The notes: generated by a model from the letters alone, not told the origin. Positions 6,986 to 15,075 are shown, counted from the first letter of the stretch. The stretch is DNA of 44,431 nt from JADLDV01 sp964546355 (GCA_964546355.1 CAZJJM010000001.1:1-44431), one strand, 5' to 3'. Translations and numbers: made by a program.

Positions 6986-9641
6986 ATTCTGTAGAAGCTG
7001 GAGGTTCTGATGGTACCACAACTTCTGGAGCAGGCTTCGGAACGGTCTCTGATATAGGTTCTGGACTTGGTTCAGGGGCTACTTGCTCTGGAATACTCTC
7101 TTCTTCAGGAACAATAGTTTCAGATGTTTCTTCTGGAGATGGATCAGCGACTATTTCTTCCTCTTCAGGAGTATCACCTTCTGGAATTACGGTTTCTGTC
7201 TCTGGTGATGGACTAGGAGCACCACCTCCTGAATGACCTGACTGATTGAGTAATTGCTGGAGTTGTGATTCGGTCACACATGTTGTCCCGACACAGAGTT
7301 TGTCTGTCTGCACTTCTTTGACAAATATAGTACGAATACCATTTGTAGTACTCTCAAAGAATTCACGAAGTCGTTCTGCAAATCCTCCAGTGTCTTCAAA
7401 TGAAAATTTTTCAACACTAGTAAGTTTGAGATTGAGTTCTTGAACAGCTTTTGTGATAACAGAAGTGAGAAGTGCGTAGTTTACAGATTTGTAATCTGGT
7501 CCCTGAGTAACCACTTCAGGGATAACTTTTTCAAGTTCTTGTGCAATGAAACCAATTTGTGGACCTGAACCATATTTAGTATCTATAAAATTATATCCGA
7601 CTGGATGGAGTTGCATAATATGTGAAAGTCCATATGACATATCAGTGATATCTTTCTTGAGTTTTTGATCTGAGACAGTACAGATGATTTCACCATCTGC
7701 GTCTGCGTCAAGAGAACATGATGTTGCTCCTGTTTGAAGTATGGAACCGTTTACTTGGAGAAGTGCTGTTTCAGTGGTTGTTTCGAAGTTGTCATAACCA
7801 ACACCAGTGATACCTGATTTGAGGATGGTGAACATGTCTCCATCAGAAATACCAGCGATATTAAAAAATCTATCTAAAGGATCCCAACTTTGGGTATTTT
7901 CAGGAACATACGAACTATTTCCTTCGCCAATATTTATTTCTAAATAAGAATATGCGGTGCCACCACCAATAGCAATAGAAGCCAATCCTTCTGCACGAGC
8001 ATTTCTTGTTGATAATACCAAAGAACCCTGTCCAACAGCAGCACCTCTTTGTGTGAAATCATCACCATCAGTACTGATGGCAATACTTCCGACGCCGGAA
8101 GCAAGAGGATTTATTCCGATTGCAAATGAACGGTCTCCAGTAGCACCCACAGTCCCAACAGTAGGCCAATCACCTGCATTAAAAATACCAATACTAACAC
8201 CTTCTTCACCTGTTGGTGCTGGAAGTATACTGTAAGTATTAGTAGTAGGGCCTTCTTTGTAAAGACGCAAAGGTGTTGTCGACACTTCCCAACTCAACAC
8301 ACCGCTCCCATCATTGGTAAGTACTTCTCCTGCACCACCTGCTTGTGCAGAAGGAAGAGTATATTCTACGCCAGACCATCTAACATCAGTGATGGTGTCT
8401 GCGAGCATGAATTGGTTATTTGCGGTATTTGCAATAGGTGCTCCTGATATTCCACTACCGATAAGAACGGAATTGGTATACCCACCTGTATTTGTATATC
8501 CTCCAATAAGCACAGAACTTGTTGTCCCTATATTATTGTCGACAGTATCATTATAACCAGCAGCTATACCTATAAATATAGAACTGTCAGCATTTGTTGC
8601 TTGATACCCAGCAGAACTTCCAAGAAAAACAGAAGCCGTTGCATTTGTTGCGTTTTGTCCAGCAAGTACCCCAAAAAAAGCAGATCCTGAAGCTGTGGAA
8701 GCTCCGTTTCCAGCATTATATCCTACAAAAGTTGAATAATATGCATCAAGAGCACTCACCCCAGCATTTGAACCTACAAAAGTTGAATAAGATGCATTAT
8801 CTGCATCAACACCTGAATTAAAACCGAGAAAAGTATTATTTCCTGCAGTTGTGTCTCCTTGCTCACCACCAGCACCTGAACTATACAGTGTATCACCTGA
8901 CGCACCCAGAGAAATCGGTGAAGAAACCTTGCTATTAAACGTAGTCCAATCGGCAGAAGTCAAAAAACCTTTCACGGAACCAGAAGCGGCTTGTCCGTTG
9001 GTGTAATCAATAGAGATAACACCACTCGTAGCATCAAAATCAGCAGCGGTAAATGTTGCAATACCTTTTGTTGAACCGTTGGCAACAGCATCTGCAATAG
9101 ACAATGCGACACCACTTCCTATAACCGCACTTGTGCCACCAGATACACTCAGCCCTGTTGTTGATGACGTAAGATTACCAATAGTCAGAGACGATTGTTT
9201 GTTGTTAAATGTTGTCCAGTCCGCAGAAGACAGTAGTCCTCTCGCAGAACCAGATGCGGTAGGAATATTAAATGTATGTGTGGTCCCTACAGACGAGATA
9301 CCGAAATCACTACCGGATGTACCTGTGGCAAATGTTTGTGTTGCACCAGTGAGACCATTGAGAGATGAAATGCCTCCACCCGAAATAGTTGCCCATGATG
9401 CCGTAGTACCATCAGTAGTCAGATACTTACCACTATTCCCTGTCTGAACTGGAAATAATGTGACGGTACAATTGGATGAACCTGGTGCACATGTTGGATC
9501 GAGTGTTTCTCCAACAGTATACGGAGAGGTAGGAGGAGTTGCAAATGTCAGCGTTGCACCAAAAAGTATCAGTACACTGAGAGAGGTGATCAGTGGATAG
9601 CGATGGTATGTAGCTTTTAATTTTTGCAATAACATGTTCAT
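6984..9641 (-). CDS. Exported surface protein with YadA-like head repeats and S74/ICA self-cleaving domain
   Basis: I chose the ATG at 9641 (885 residues). The N-terminus MNMLLQKLKATYHRYPLITS is followed by a hydrophobic stretch and ..TFATPPT, a signal peptide or anchor. Next come phage-tail-fibre-like modules, including SSADWTTFNNKQ and SADWTTFNSKV, then about six repeats of roughly 22 residues of the type STFVGSNAG / SVFLGSSAGYQATNADSS, like trimeric adhesin heads. Residues from about 657 form an intramolecular chaperone (peptidase S74) domain: SDQKLKKDI, then GFIAQELEKVIPEVV and SVNYALLTSVITKAVQEL. In known S74 proteins cleavage occurs at this Ser-Asp. After it come a coiled-coil region with KLCVGTTCVTESQLQQLL and an acidic Pro/Glu tail of about 80 residues. 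Likely a trimeric cell-surface fibre; ligand unknown. Confidence 0.85.
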   Translation of the reverse strand: MNMLLQKLKATYHRYPLITSLSVLILFGATLTFATPPTSPYTVGETLDPTCAPGSSNCTVTLFPVQTGNSGKYLTTDGTTASWATISGGGISSLNGLTGATQTFATGTSGSDFGISSVGTTHTFNIPTASGSARGLLSSADWTTFNNKQSSLTIGNLTSSTTGLSVSGGTSAVIGSGVALSIADAVANGSTKGIATFTAADFDATSGVISIDYTNGQAASGSVKGFLTSADWTTFNSKVSSPISLGASGDTLYSSGAGGEQGDTTAGNNTFLGFNSGVDADNASYSTFVGSNAGVSALDAYYSTFVGYNAGNGASTASGSAFFGVLAGQNATNATASVFLGSSAGYQATNADSSIFIGIAAGYNDTVDNNIGTTSSVLIGGYTNTGGYTNSVLIGSGISGAPIANTANNQFMLADTITDVRWSGVEYTLPSAQAGGAGEVLTNDGSGVLSWEVSTTPLRLYKEGPTTNTYSILPAPTGEEGVSIGIFNAGDWPTVGTVGATGDRSFAIGINPLASGVGSIAISTDGDDFTQRGAAVGQGSLVLSTRNARAEGLASIAIGGGTAYSYLEINIGEGNSSYVPENTQSWDPLDRFFNIAGISDGDMFTILKSGITGVGYDNFETTTETALLQVNGSILQTGATSCSLDADADGEIICTVSDQKLKKDITDMSYGLSHIMQLHPVGYNFIDTKYGSGPQIGFIAQELEKVIPEVVTQGPDYKSVNYALLTSVITKAVQELNLKLTSVEKFSFEDTGGFAERLREFFESTTNGIRTIFVKEVQTDKLCVGTTCVTESQLQQLLNQSGHSGGGAPSPSPETETVIPEGDTPEEEEIVADPSPEETSETIVPEEESIPEQVAPEPSPEPISETVPKPAPEVVVPSEPPASTE

Positions 9642-9652
9642 TGTACATATAT

Positions 9653-9661
9653 AGTGTATCA
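9653..9661 (-). promoter_or_regulatory. Extended -10 promoter of the S74 protein gene
   Basis: Minus strand TGATACACT (TACACT at 9653-9658), 11 nt before the ATG at 9641, so the leader would be only about 5 nt. Confidence 0.5.
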
Positions 9662-9702
9662 GAAAAAAATAGATACTACGTACACAAAACATGTGGAAAA
9701 GA

Positions 9703-9731
9703 AAAAACGTCTCACAGTGGAGACGTTTTAA
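9703..9731 (-). terminator. Terminator of the small exported protein gene
   Basis: AAAACGTCTC / GAGACGTTTT stem with a short loop, 18 nt after the stop at 9749; usable in both directions. Confidence 0.8.
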
Positions 9732-9748
9732 TATATGCTACTTATTTA

Positions 9749-10153
9749 TTACTCACAACAAGTGATTATTTTATATATTCCATCCTCGCAACATATAAAA
9801 GGTATGTCGTCTTTCCTCATGAAAGTTTGAGATATAAACTCAAGACAATTATTTTGATATACCTTAAACATGAATACAACATATTTTTTGCTTATTTGCA
9901 GAGGGAACGTGATCACAAACTGATCACTGTCGTTGCCATAAGATAAGCACATAATATTAATAGATGTGTCAGTATATTGTTTCAATGAATCAATAATATT
10001 TTGATTATCAATACACACTGATCCAACATTAATGAATGGAAAACCATTAATATTAAAAAGGTATTTTTTTTCAGTATCCAAATTGTCGGCATACGAAAAA
10101 TTAAAAAATAGCGCACTTGCGCATAGGGCAATAAAAACTTTTTTGATTTTCAT
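9749..10153 (-). CDS. Small exported Cys-containing protein, unknown
   Basis: I do not recognise this family. ATG at 10153 gives 134 residues (an upstream TTG would add three). Residues 1-22, MKIKKVFIALCASALFFNFSYA, form a clear signal peptide with cleavage expected after SYA, so the mature protein of about 112 residues is exported. The mature part contains cysteines in CID, NIMCLS, NNCLEF, a CC pair (PFICCED) and a C-terminal CCE, suggesting disulphides. It has a strong promoter of its own and a terminator, so it is an autonomous single-gene unit inserted between EF-G and the surface protein. The gene is markedly AT-rich. Confidence 0.7.
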   Translation of the reverse strand: MKIKKVFIALCASALFFNFSYADNLDTEKKYLFNINGFPFINVGSVCIDNQNIIDSLKQYTDTSINIMCLSYGNDSDQFVITFPLQISKKYVVFMFKVYQNNCLEFISQTFMRKDDIPFICCEDGIYKIITCCE

Positions 10154-10194
10154 AAAGAGCAAATAAATTTAGGTTAAAACTAGAATCTTTTTCT

Positions 10195-10223
10195 ATTATA
10201 ACACACTATTACCAGAAATGCAA
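10195..10223 (-). promoter_or_regulatory. Promoter of the small exported protein gene
   Basis: Minus strand TTGCAT (10218-10223), 17-bp spacer, TATAAT (10195-10200): a near-consensus sigma70 promoter, about 40 nt upstream of the ATG. Confidence 0.75.
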
Positions 10224-10250
10224 AAACCACCTCATGTGAGGTGGTTTTTG
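10222..10250. terminator. Terminator after EF-G
   Basis: AAAAACCACCTCA-TG-TGAGGTGGTTTTT, 11 nt after the fusA stop. Its left edge overlaps the -35 box of the next gene. Confidence 0.88.
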
Positions 10251-10260
10251 TGGTTTTGTA

Positions 10261-12411
10261 TTATTTTCGTGCTGCAATGATGGTATCTGCCACATTTTGT
10301 GGGACAACATCGTATCGCAAGAATTCCATGGTGAATCCTGCACGTCCTTCGGTCATAGAACGGAGGTTGGTCATGTATCCGAACATTTCAGATAGTGGGA
10401 CAACTGCTTTCACGACTTTGTTCATACCGCGATCTTCCATACCTTCGATAAGTCCGCGCTTTGCAGAAAGTGATCCAGTGATGTCTCCCATGAACTTGTC
10501 TGGAGTAACTACTTCTACTTTCATCATCGGTTCGAGGATCACTGGACGAGCGATTTTACATGCGTCTTGGATTGCCATACTTGAGGCGATTTTGAAGGCC
10601 ATTTCGTTTGAGTCAACATCGTGGTATGAACCATCCCAAAGGTTGACTGAAACATCCACCATCTTAAAACCTGCAAGGACACCGCGATCGAGTCCTTCTT
10701 TGAATCCTTTTTCACACGGAGTGATGAATTCTTGTGGGATAGCACCGCCTTTGATGGTATTGATGAATTCAAAGTGATCTTCACGCTTGATATTCTTCGG
10801 CAGGTCAGCGATTTGTTCTTTTGTAAGAGACATATCCATTGGTGCAATCTTGATCTTCACGTGACCATAGTTACCCTTACCTCCAGATTGCTTGATGTAC
10901 TTACCTTCCATATCTGCACTACCCATGATTGTCTCACGGTATGCAACTTGTGGCTTGCCAACGTTTGCTTCCACATTGAACTCACGCTTCATACGATCAA
11001 CAATAATTTCAAGGTGAAGTTCTCCCATACCTGCAATAATTGTTTCCATTGTTTCTTGATCAGTCGATACGCGGAATGTTGGGTCTTCTTGAGCAAGACG
11101 AGAGAGTGCCATACCCATTTTTTCTTGGTCAGCTTTTGTCTTCGGTTCGATACGAAGTGAGATCACTGGTTCTGGGAACACGATACGATCGAGTTCTACT
11201 GGATTCTTTTCATCACAGAGTGTGTCTGAAGTGATAGTGTCCTTAAGTCCAACTGCTGCTGCGATTTCTCCCGCAAACACCTTCTTCACTTCTTCGCGTT
11301 CGTTCGCATGCATACGGAGAATACGTCCGATACGTTCTTTGTTGCGAGTACGAGGATTGTACACATATGAACCAGATTCAAGTGTTCCTGAATATACACG
11401 GAAGAAAATGATCTGTCCGACGAATGGGTCAGTTGCAACCTTGAACGCAAGAGCAGAAAATGGCTCTTTGTCATCAGCGTGACGTTCTATATGTTCATCA
11501 TTATCAGGGTTAATACCTTGAATCGCAGGAATATCCATTGGAGATGGGAGATAATCTACCACCGCATCAAGTACGAGTTGTACACCTTTGTTCTTGAGTG
11601 CACTTCCAGCAAACACAGGGAAAATTTCATTTTTAATCACACCTTTACGGAGCAATTTCTTGAGTGTATCAAAATCTGGAACAACACCTTCAAGGTATTT
11701 GTTCATAACATCTTCATCTTGTTCAACAATACGCTCAATGAGTTCTCCGTGATATTTTTCTGCATCTGCCATCATGTCAGCAGGAATGTCTTTTTCAATA
11801 ACCTTATTACCCATGTCCCCTTCGAAGTAGTATGCCTTCATACGGAGCAAGTCCACCACACCTTCATGTTTTTCTTCGAGACCAATTGGGAGCTGTGCAC
11901 GCACTGCTTTCTTTGAGAGACGATCGAGAATAGTTTTGTATGAGTGCTCAAATGATGCACCTGTACGATCGAGTTTGTTCACGAAACAAATACGAGGAAC
12001 CATCGCTTCGTCAGCATAACGCCAGTTAGTTTCTGATTGTGGCTCTACACCAGCAACACCGTCGAATACTACTACCGCACCGTCGAGCACGCGAAGTGAA
12101 CGCTTCACTTCTACGGTAAAGTCGATGTGTCCAGGAGTGTCAATAATGTTAAATCGAACTTTCTTGTTCTTGTCTCCTGGTGCATATGTCGGTGTCCAGA
12201 AACAAGTAACCGCTGCAGAAGTAATAGTAATACCGCGTTCACGTTCTTGTTCCATCCAGTCTGTTGTCGTCTCACCGTTGTGCACTTCACCAATCTTGTG
12301 TGATACACCAGTGTAAAAGAGCACACGCTCTGATGTGGTTGTTTTGCCGGCATCAATGTGCGCAATAATTCCAAAATTTCTAACTTTTTCTAGTGGATAA
12401 TCTCGTTCCAT
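10261..12411 (-). CDS. fusA: Elongation factor G
   Basis: GTPase that drives ribosomal translocation and, with RRF, recycling. The 716 residues cover all five domains: G1 AHIDAGKTTTSERVLFYTG (17-35), switch II DTPGHIDF, NKLDRTG, then domain II, and domain IV with GGKGNYGHVKI and QEFITPCEKGFKEG. It is single, complete and ends with a domain V of normal length. It has its own promoter and leader hairpin and is followed by a terminator, so it is separated from both S7 and EF-Tu, unlike the usual str operon. Confidence 0.99.
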   Translation of the reverse strand: MERDYPLEKVRNFGIIAHIDAGKTTTSERVLFYTGVSHKIGEVHNGETTTDWMEQERERGITITSAAVTCFWTPTYAPGDKNKKVRFNIIDTPGHIDFTVEVKRSLRVLDGAVVVFDGVAGVEPQSETNWRYADEAMVPRICFVNKLDRTGASFEHSYKTILDRLSKKAVRAQLPIGLEEKHEGVVDLLRMKAYYFEGDMGNKVIEKDIPADMMADAEKYHGELIERIVEQDEDVMNKYLEGVVPDFDTLKKLLRKGVIKNEIFPVFAGSALKNKGVQLVLDAVVDYLPSPMDIPAIQGINPDNDEHIERHADDKEPFSALAFKVATDPFVGQIIFFRVYSGTLESGSYVYNPRTRNKERIGRILRMHANEREEVKKVFAGEIAAAVGLKDTITSDTLCDEKNPVELDRIVFPEPVISLRIEPKTKADQEKMGMALSRLAQEDPTFRVSTDQETMETIIAGMGELHLEIIVDRMKREFNVEANVGKPQVAYRETIMGSADMEGKYIKQSGGKGNYGHVKIKIAPMDMSLTKEQIADLPKNIKREDHFEFINTIKGGAIPQEFITPCEKGFKEGLDRGVLAGFKMVDVSVNLWDGSYHDVDSNEMAFKIASSMAIQDACKIARPVILEPMMKVEVVTPDKFMGDITGSLSAKRGLIEGMEDRGMNKVVKAVVPLSEMFGYMTNLRSMTEGRAGFTMEFLRYDVVPQNVADTIIAARK

Positions 12412-12446
12412 AAATAATATACTGTGGGTTTATAAGGTAATAAATT

Positions 12447-12465
12447 AAAAAAGACTCGAGGTCTT
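12447..12465 (-). promoter_or_regulatory. Hairpin plus U-run at the 5' end of the fusA mRNA
   Basis: Minus strand AAGAC-CTCGA-GTCTT followed by TTTT, starting within a few bases of the predicted fusA transcription start. It matches in placement the hairpin at the start of the S19 message. It may stabilise the 5' end or attenuate transcription. Confidence 0.45.
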
Positions 12466-12474
12466 AATACTTGA

Positions 12475-12503
12475 ACTATACGACATATGGGGTATTTTTG
12501 CAA
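12475..12503 (-). promoter_or_regulatory. fusA promoter
   Basis: Minus strand TTGCAA (12498-12503), 17-bp spacer, TATAGT (12475-12480). The -35 box lies in a repeat shared with 14065-14119. Confidence 0.7.
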
Positions 12504-12545
12504 ATGAAAAGCCCCGCAAGTGCAGGGCTTTAAATACTATACTTC
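12492..12545 (-). repeat. Terminator/promoter cassette, left copy
   Basis: About 50 nt nearly identical to 14065-14115: the first 23 positions are exact (GTATTTTTGCAAATGAAAAG and onward), then the AAAGCCC terminator hairpin differing at a few loop positions. Each copy sits just after an unknown gene and just before the next gene, and provides a terminator followed by a TTGCAA -35 box. Confidence 0.75.
12507..12532 (-). terminator. Terminator of the 316-residue unknown gene
   Basis: AAAGCCC..GGGCTTT stem, 15 nt after the stop at 12547. Near-identical to the terminator at 14080-14106. Confidence 0.8.
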
Positions 12546-12546
12546 A

Positions 12547-13497
12547 TTACAATGTAACACTAACAGTATTTTTTATTTCACAAGAAATGATCATTTTACC
12601 ATTTTCAACAGAAACACTTGAGAAAAATGATGTAGTCAAAGAGGTTTCAAATTTTTCTGTTACTCGTTCCCATGTTTGTATAGAAAAAACTTCCCATTCA
12701 AATTTCAAAGTATCTTTACCAGATTTTGGCAAGAAACCACATGCAATATACTCTGCCGCACAACCAACACCCTGAGGTTTCCAGTATTTCTCATCAAGCC
12801 TGTTGTCGTGATCACGGTTCAAATCTTTATACTGCCTAGTTTCAAAATCAAATATATGAAACTTAGGAGCAGAATCATAGCCAAATTTCAATACAGCATA
12901 TGCATCGAAAATAAAAAGAAATACATTTATCTGTTTTTCTTTTTTATCCTCTAAAGGATATGGAATTGCAACGAATTCATTTTTTTCAATCAAGTACACG
13001 GCTGTACGCTTTTCATTATGCAATGATAAAAAAAGTGCTTTTTCTTTTCTGAATACTGTTACATCAGGGCATACATCAAAAAGACCAAGTTTTGTACCAT
13101 CCTCAAAATGGGGAATGAATCTGTCCTCATTAAATAAATATATTGCATATTCATTCCTTCTTCCTTGTTCCACAAATAATTGCAAAAAAGATTCCGTACT
13201 AGAAATAATTTTTTCGTCATAAAATTCAAAGTTTTCTGAATTATTTCCTTGATAAGAAAGCCATCTTTTCTTATCACGTAGATAGACTTCAAAAAAGCCA
13301 GAATGTTTTTCACATTTTACATATTTGTCTTCGATTGAAATTGAAACGAATCCGCTTACTCCTCCCCAATGATCTTGGATCATACCAGGATCATTTTTTT
13401 CTTCAAAATACAAGAAATCGTTTGCATCTTTGTATAATTGAATACACTTGATAACCTCTACCGGTTCTACTTTCAAAGAAATTTCTTTTGTTTCCAT
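12547..13497 (-). CDS. Unknown cytoplasmic protein, 316 residues
   Basis: I do not recognise this family. No signal peptide or membrane segment. The chain is rich in short strand-like patches with aromatic residues (YAIYLFNEDRF, KFHIFDFETRQYKDL, WEVFSIQTWERV) and could be beta-rich, but I see no safe repeat register. The ATG at 13497 follows a TTGACA-16-TAGGAT promoter by about 30 nt. It is the largest of three unknown genes inserted between S7 and EF-G, AT-rich compared with the ribosomal genes, and is bounded by a duplicated terminator cassette, which suggests acquisition. Confidence 0.75.
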   Translation of the reverse strand: METKEISLKVEPVEVIKCIQLYKDANDFLYFEEKNDPGMIQDHWGGVSGFVSISIEDKYVKCEKHSGFFEVYLRDKKRWLSYQGNNSENFEFYDEKIISSTESFLQLFVEQGRRNEYAIYLFNEDRFIPHFEDGTKLGLFDVCPDVTVFRKEKALFLSLHNEKRTAVYLIEKNEFVAIPYPLEDKKEKQINVFLFIFDAYAVLKFGYDSAPKFHIFDFETRQYKDLNRDHDNRLDEKYWKPQGVGCAAEYIACGFLPKSGKDTLKFEWEVFSIQTWERVTEKFETSLTTSFFSSVSVENGKMIISCEIKNTVSVTL

Positions 13498-13530
13498 TGT
13501 CTTTTGTTTTTAAGTTTGTTTTCTATCCCC

Positions 13531-13558
13531 ATCCTACGCTTTTCTGTAGTTTTGTCAA
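13531..13558 (-). promoter_or_regulatory. Promoter of the 316-residue unknown gene
   Basis: Minus strand TTGACA (13553-13558), 16-bp spacer, TAGGAT (13531-13536). Confidence 0.6.
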
Positions 13559-13573
13559 AAAACTTTTTTCAAA

Positions 13574-13605
13574 TAAAAAAACTGACGGAAATACCGTCAG
13601 TTTAT
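13574..13605 (-). terminator. Terminator of the 129-residue unknown gene
   Basis: ACTGACGG-AAAT-ACCGTCAGT stem with A-run/T-run, just after the stop at 13611. Confidence 0.85.
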
Positions 13606-13610
13606 AAAAA

Positions 13611-14000
13611 TTATTTAAGACTTTCTTGTTTTTGATATTGAAGAAATACACCATACAAACCCCAAGCATTACCAATTTCAACCATTTCTACATTCATTTC
13701 TTTTTTGCTATTTTTTTCATAACTTTCCAAACTAAAAGATTCTTGAAATGTATTTTTCCAATAATTTAGAAAACTGCGGAAAGTTACAGTTTTTTCTTTT
13801 TGAACTCTATATGGATAGTCATTGTTTGGAATAATCACAGAAATAATGATTTTATATTTTTGTGAAAAATCAATTTTTTTATTGTGTTTTAATAAATGAG
13901 AAAAAAGATCTATAAGATTATCTTTAAATAACATATATCCATCCCTATCATAAAGAGTTCCATACGAACAGAGATTTTTTACTCTTTTTGCATATGCCAT
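13611..14000 (-). CDS. Unknown protein, 129 residues
   Basis: Not recognised. Starts MAYAKRVKNLCSYGTLYDRD at an ATG (14000); Lys, Asn, Phe and Tyr rich, no signal peptide, with one moderately hydrophobic stretch (KYKIIISVIIP) that looks like a buried strand rather than a membrane segment. Codon use is strongly AT-biased. It has its own terminator and a TTGCAA -35 box in the repeat just upstream, so it is a monocistronic unit inside the ribosomal cluster. No function can be suggested. Confidence 0.7.
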   Translation of the reverse strand: MAYAKRVKNLCSYGTLYDRDGYMLFKDNLIDLFSHLLKHNKKIDFSQKYKIIISVIIPNNDYPYRVQKEKTVTFRSFLNYWKNTFQESFSLESYEKNSKKEMNVEMVEIGNAWGLYGVFLQYQKQESLK

Positions 14001-14064
14001 GTGTTTGAGATTTTAAATTATTATTTACAGTTTTATATTCTAAAATCAAAATACCCTAAATGAA

Positions 14065-14115
14065 GTATTTTTGCAAATGAAAAGCCCTGCGGTTGCAGGG
14101 CTTTAAAAACTAAAC
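14065..14115 (-). repeat. Terminator/promoter cassette, right copy
   Basis: Second copy of the ~50-nt sequence at 12492-12545. Here the hairpin AAAGCCCTGC-GGTT-GCAGGGCTTT is perfect. The two direct copies flank a 1.5-kb segment holding two unknown genes. Confidence 0.75.
14080..14106 (-). terminator. Terminator of the 81-residue unknown gene
   Basis: Perfect 10-bp stem (14081-14104) beginning a few nt after the stop at 14110. Confidence 0.82.
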
Positions 14116-14355
14116 AACAATGTTTATTTCTGTTGGTGGTGGTGGAAGGTCTGTATTATCTTCTTGTTGTTTCTTTTCTTCTTCAGAAATTTCACGAACT
14201 GGTGTATCTATGTCTAGATTAATTTCTTGTGGTGGTTTAGAAAGATAATCTCCCCCATAATAAAAAGTTCCATCATAAGATTCGTATTTTTTACCTTCAC
14301 TGTTAACAGAAAGTTCTGGTTTCTTTTCTGTGTTATTTTGTGGGAATGATTCCAT
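14110..14355 (-). CDS. Small acidic unknown protein, 81 residues
   Basis: Not recognised. Hydrophilic, acidic and Pro-rich, probably disordered: Gln/Asn/Glu/Lys-rich N-terminus, a central Gly/Tyr patch (YDGTFYYGGDYLSKPP), then EEEKKQQED and PPPPTEINIVV. No signal peptide. ATG start at 14355. The coding case rests on the clean ATG, a terminator directly after the stop and its place in a row of similarly oriented genes; a short ORF like this could still be spurious. Confidence 0.55.
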   Translation of the reverse strand: MESFPQNNTEKKPELSVNSEGKKYESYDGTFYYGGDYLSKPPQEINLDIDTPVREISEEEKKQQEDNTDLPPPPTEINIVV

Positions 14356-14402
14356 ATAGTGTCTATTGTATTAAATTATAATCTTCCTTATGATACCACA
14401 AA

Positions 14403-14429
14403 TAAAAAATCCCCTAAAGGGGATTTTTT
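14403..14429. terminator. Two-way terminator
   Basis: AAAAAATCCCC-TAAA-GGGGATTTTTT. On the minus strand it lies after the structured region that follows rpsG, so two terminators bracket that region. Confidence 0.85.
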
Positions 14430-14437
14430 GAGGTATA

Positions 14438-14574
14438 TTACCAAGCAAAATGCGGGACTCCGACCCTACAGTTTTATTTCATAAAACTAAGGCCTGTACG
14501 CAACCGATTTCTTATACGGTAATTCCGTATGTAGAAATAGCAGTCCTCTTGAGGGCTCCATTTTGCACTGGTAA
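14438..14574. ncRNA. Structured non-coding region after rpsG, possible small RNA
   Basis: Closing stem TTACCAAGCAAAATG (14438-14452) with CATTTTGCACTGGTAA (14559-14574), enclosing three clean hairpins: AGTTTTAT-TTC-ATAAAACT (14470-14488), a two-part stem ATTTCT/AGAAAT plus ATACGG/CCGTAT (14507-14538), and AGTCCT-CTTG-AGGGCT (14542-14557). The closing-stem sequence is also the last codons and stop of rpsG (14605-14619). Bracketed by terminators on both sides. No clear promoter, so strand and transcription are undecided; it may instead be part of the rpsG 3' region. Confidence 0.45.
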
Positions 14575-14576
14575 AA

Positions 14577-14600
14577 AGAAAACCCCTGACGGGGTTGTTC
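14577..14600 (-). terminator. Terminator after rpsG
   Basis: AACCCC-GTCA-GGGGTT followed by TTCTTTTT on the minus strand, starting a few nt after the rpsG stop. It is enclosed in a larger 61-nt inverted repeat (14559-14619) that includes the stop codon. Confidence 0.85.
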
Positions 14601-14604
14601 TTTA

Positions 14605-15075
14605 TTACCAAGCAAAATGGGCAAATGCTTTGTTTGAATCTGCCATTTTGTGTGTATCTTCGCGTTTCTTGATCGCGATTCCTTCATTTTTTGAAGCAAG
14701 GATCAATTCTTCTGCGAGTTTGATATGCATTGGTTGACCTTTCTTACCACGAGCTGCGTCGATGATCCATCGAGCTGCGAGCATGTGTCGTCGTTCTGGG
14801 CGAACTTCACGAGGCACTTGGTAGTTTGCACCACCGATACGACGTGAACGCACTTCCATGAGCGGGCCTGCATTTTTCATTGCAAGATCGAATACTTCGA
14901 GTGGATTTGGGTTGCTAGTCTTCTCTTTGATGATATCAAAAGCACCGTAGACGATACCTCGAGCTGTTTCCTTTTTACCATCCCACATGATCTGATTGAT
15001 AAACTTCGCAAGTTTTTGTGAGTTATACAGAGAATCTGGTGTTGGAATATTACGCTTTTTTACTTTTCTTCGCAT
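14605..15075 (-). CDS. rpsG: 30S ribosomal protein S7 (uS7)
   Basis: Primary 16S rRNA binder that nucleates the 30S head. The 156 residues have the family signature DSLYNSQKLAKFINQIMWDGKK near the N-terminus, VRSRRIGGANYQVPREVRPERR in the middle, and the short C-terminal ending KAFAHFAW. The ATG at 15075 follows S12 with a 116-nt gap, larger than usual, which includes CCCG/CGGG and TATAAT-like sequences but no promoter I would assert. Its last codons are repeated downstream (14436-14452) and inversely (14559-14574). Confidence 0.98.
   Translation of the reverse strand: MRRKVKKRNIPTPDSLYNSQKLAKFINQIMWDGKKETARGIVYGAFDIIKEKTSNPNPLEVFDLAMKNAGPLMEVRSRRIGGANYQVPREVRPERRHMLAARWIIDAARGKKGQPMHIKLAEELILASKNEGIAIKKREDTHKMADSNKAFAHFAW

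Noticed and set aside
14438..14574. Known riboswitch or SRP/RNase P RNA after rpsG
   Set aside because: None of the conserved loops I know for these classes is present; left as an unassigned structure.
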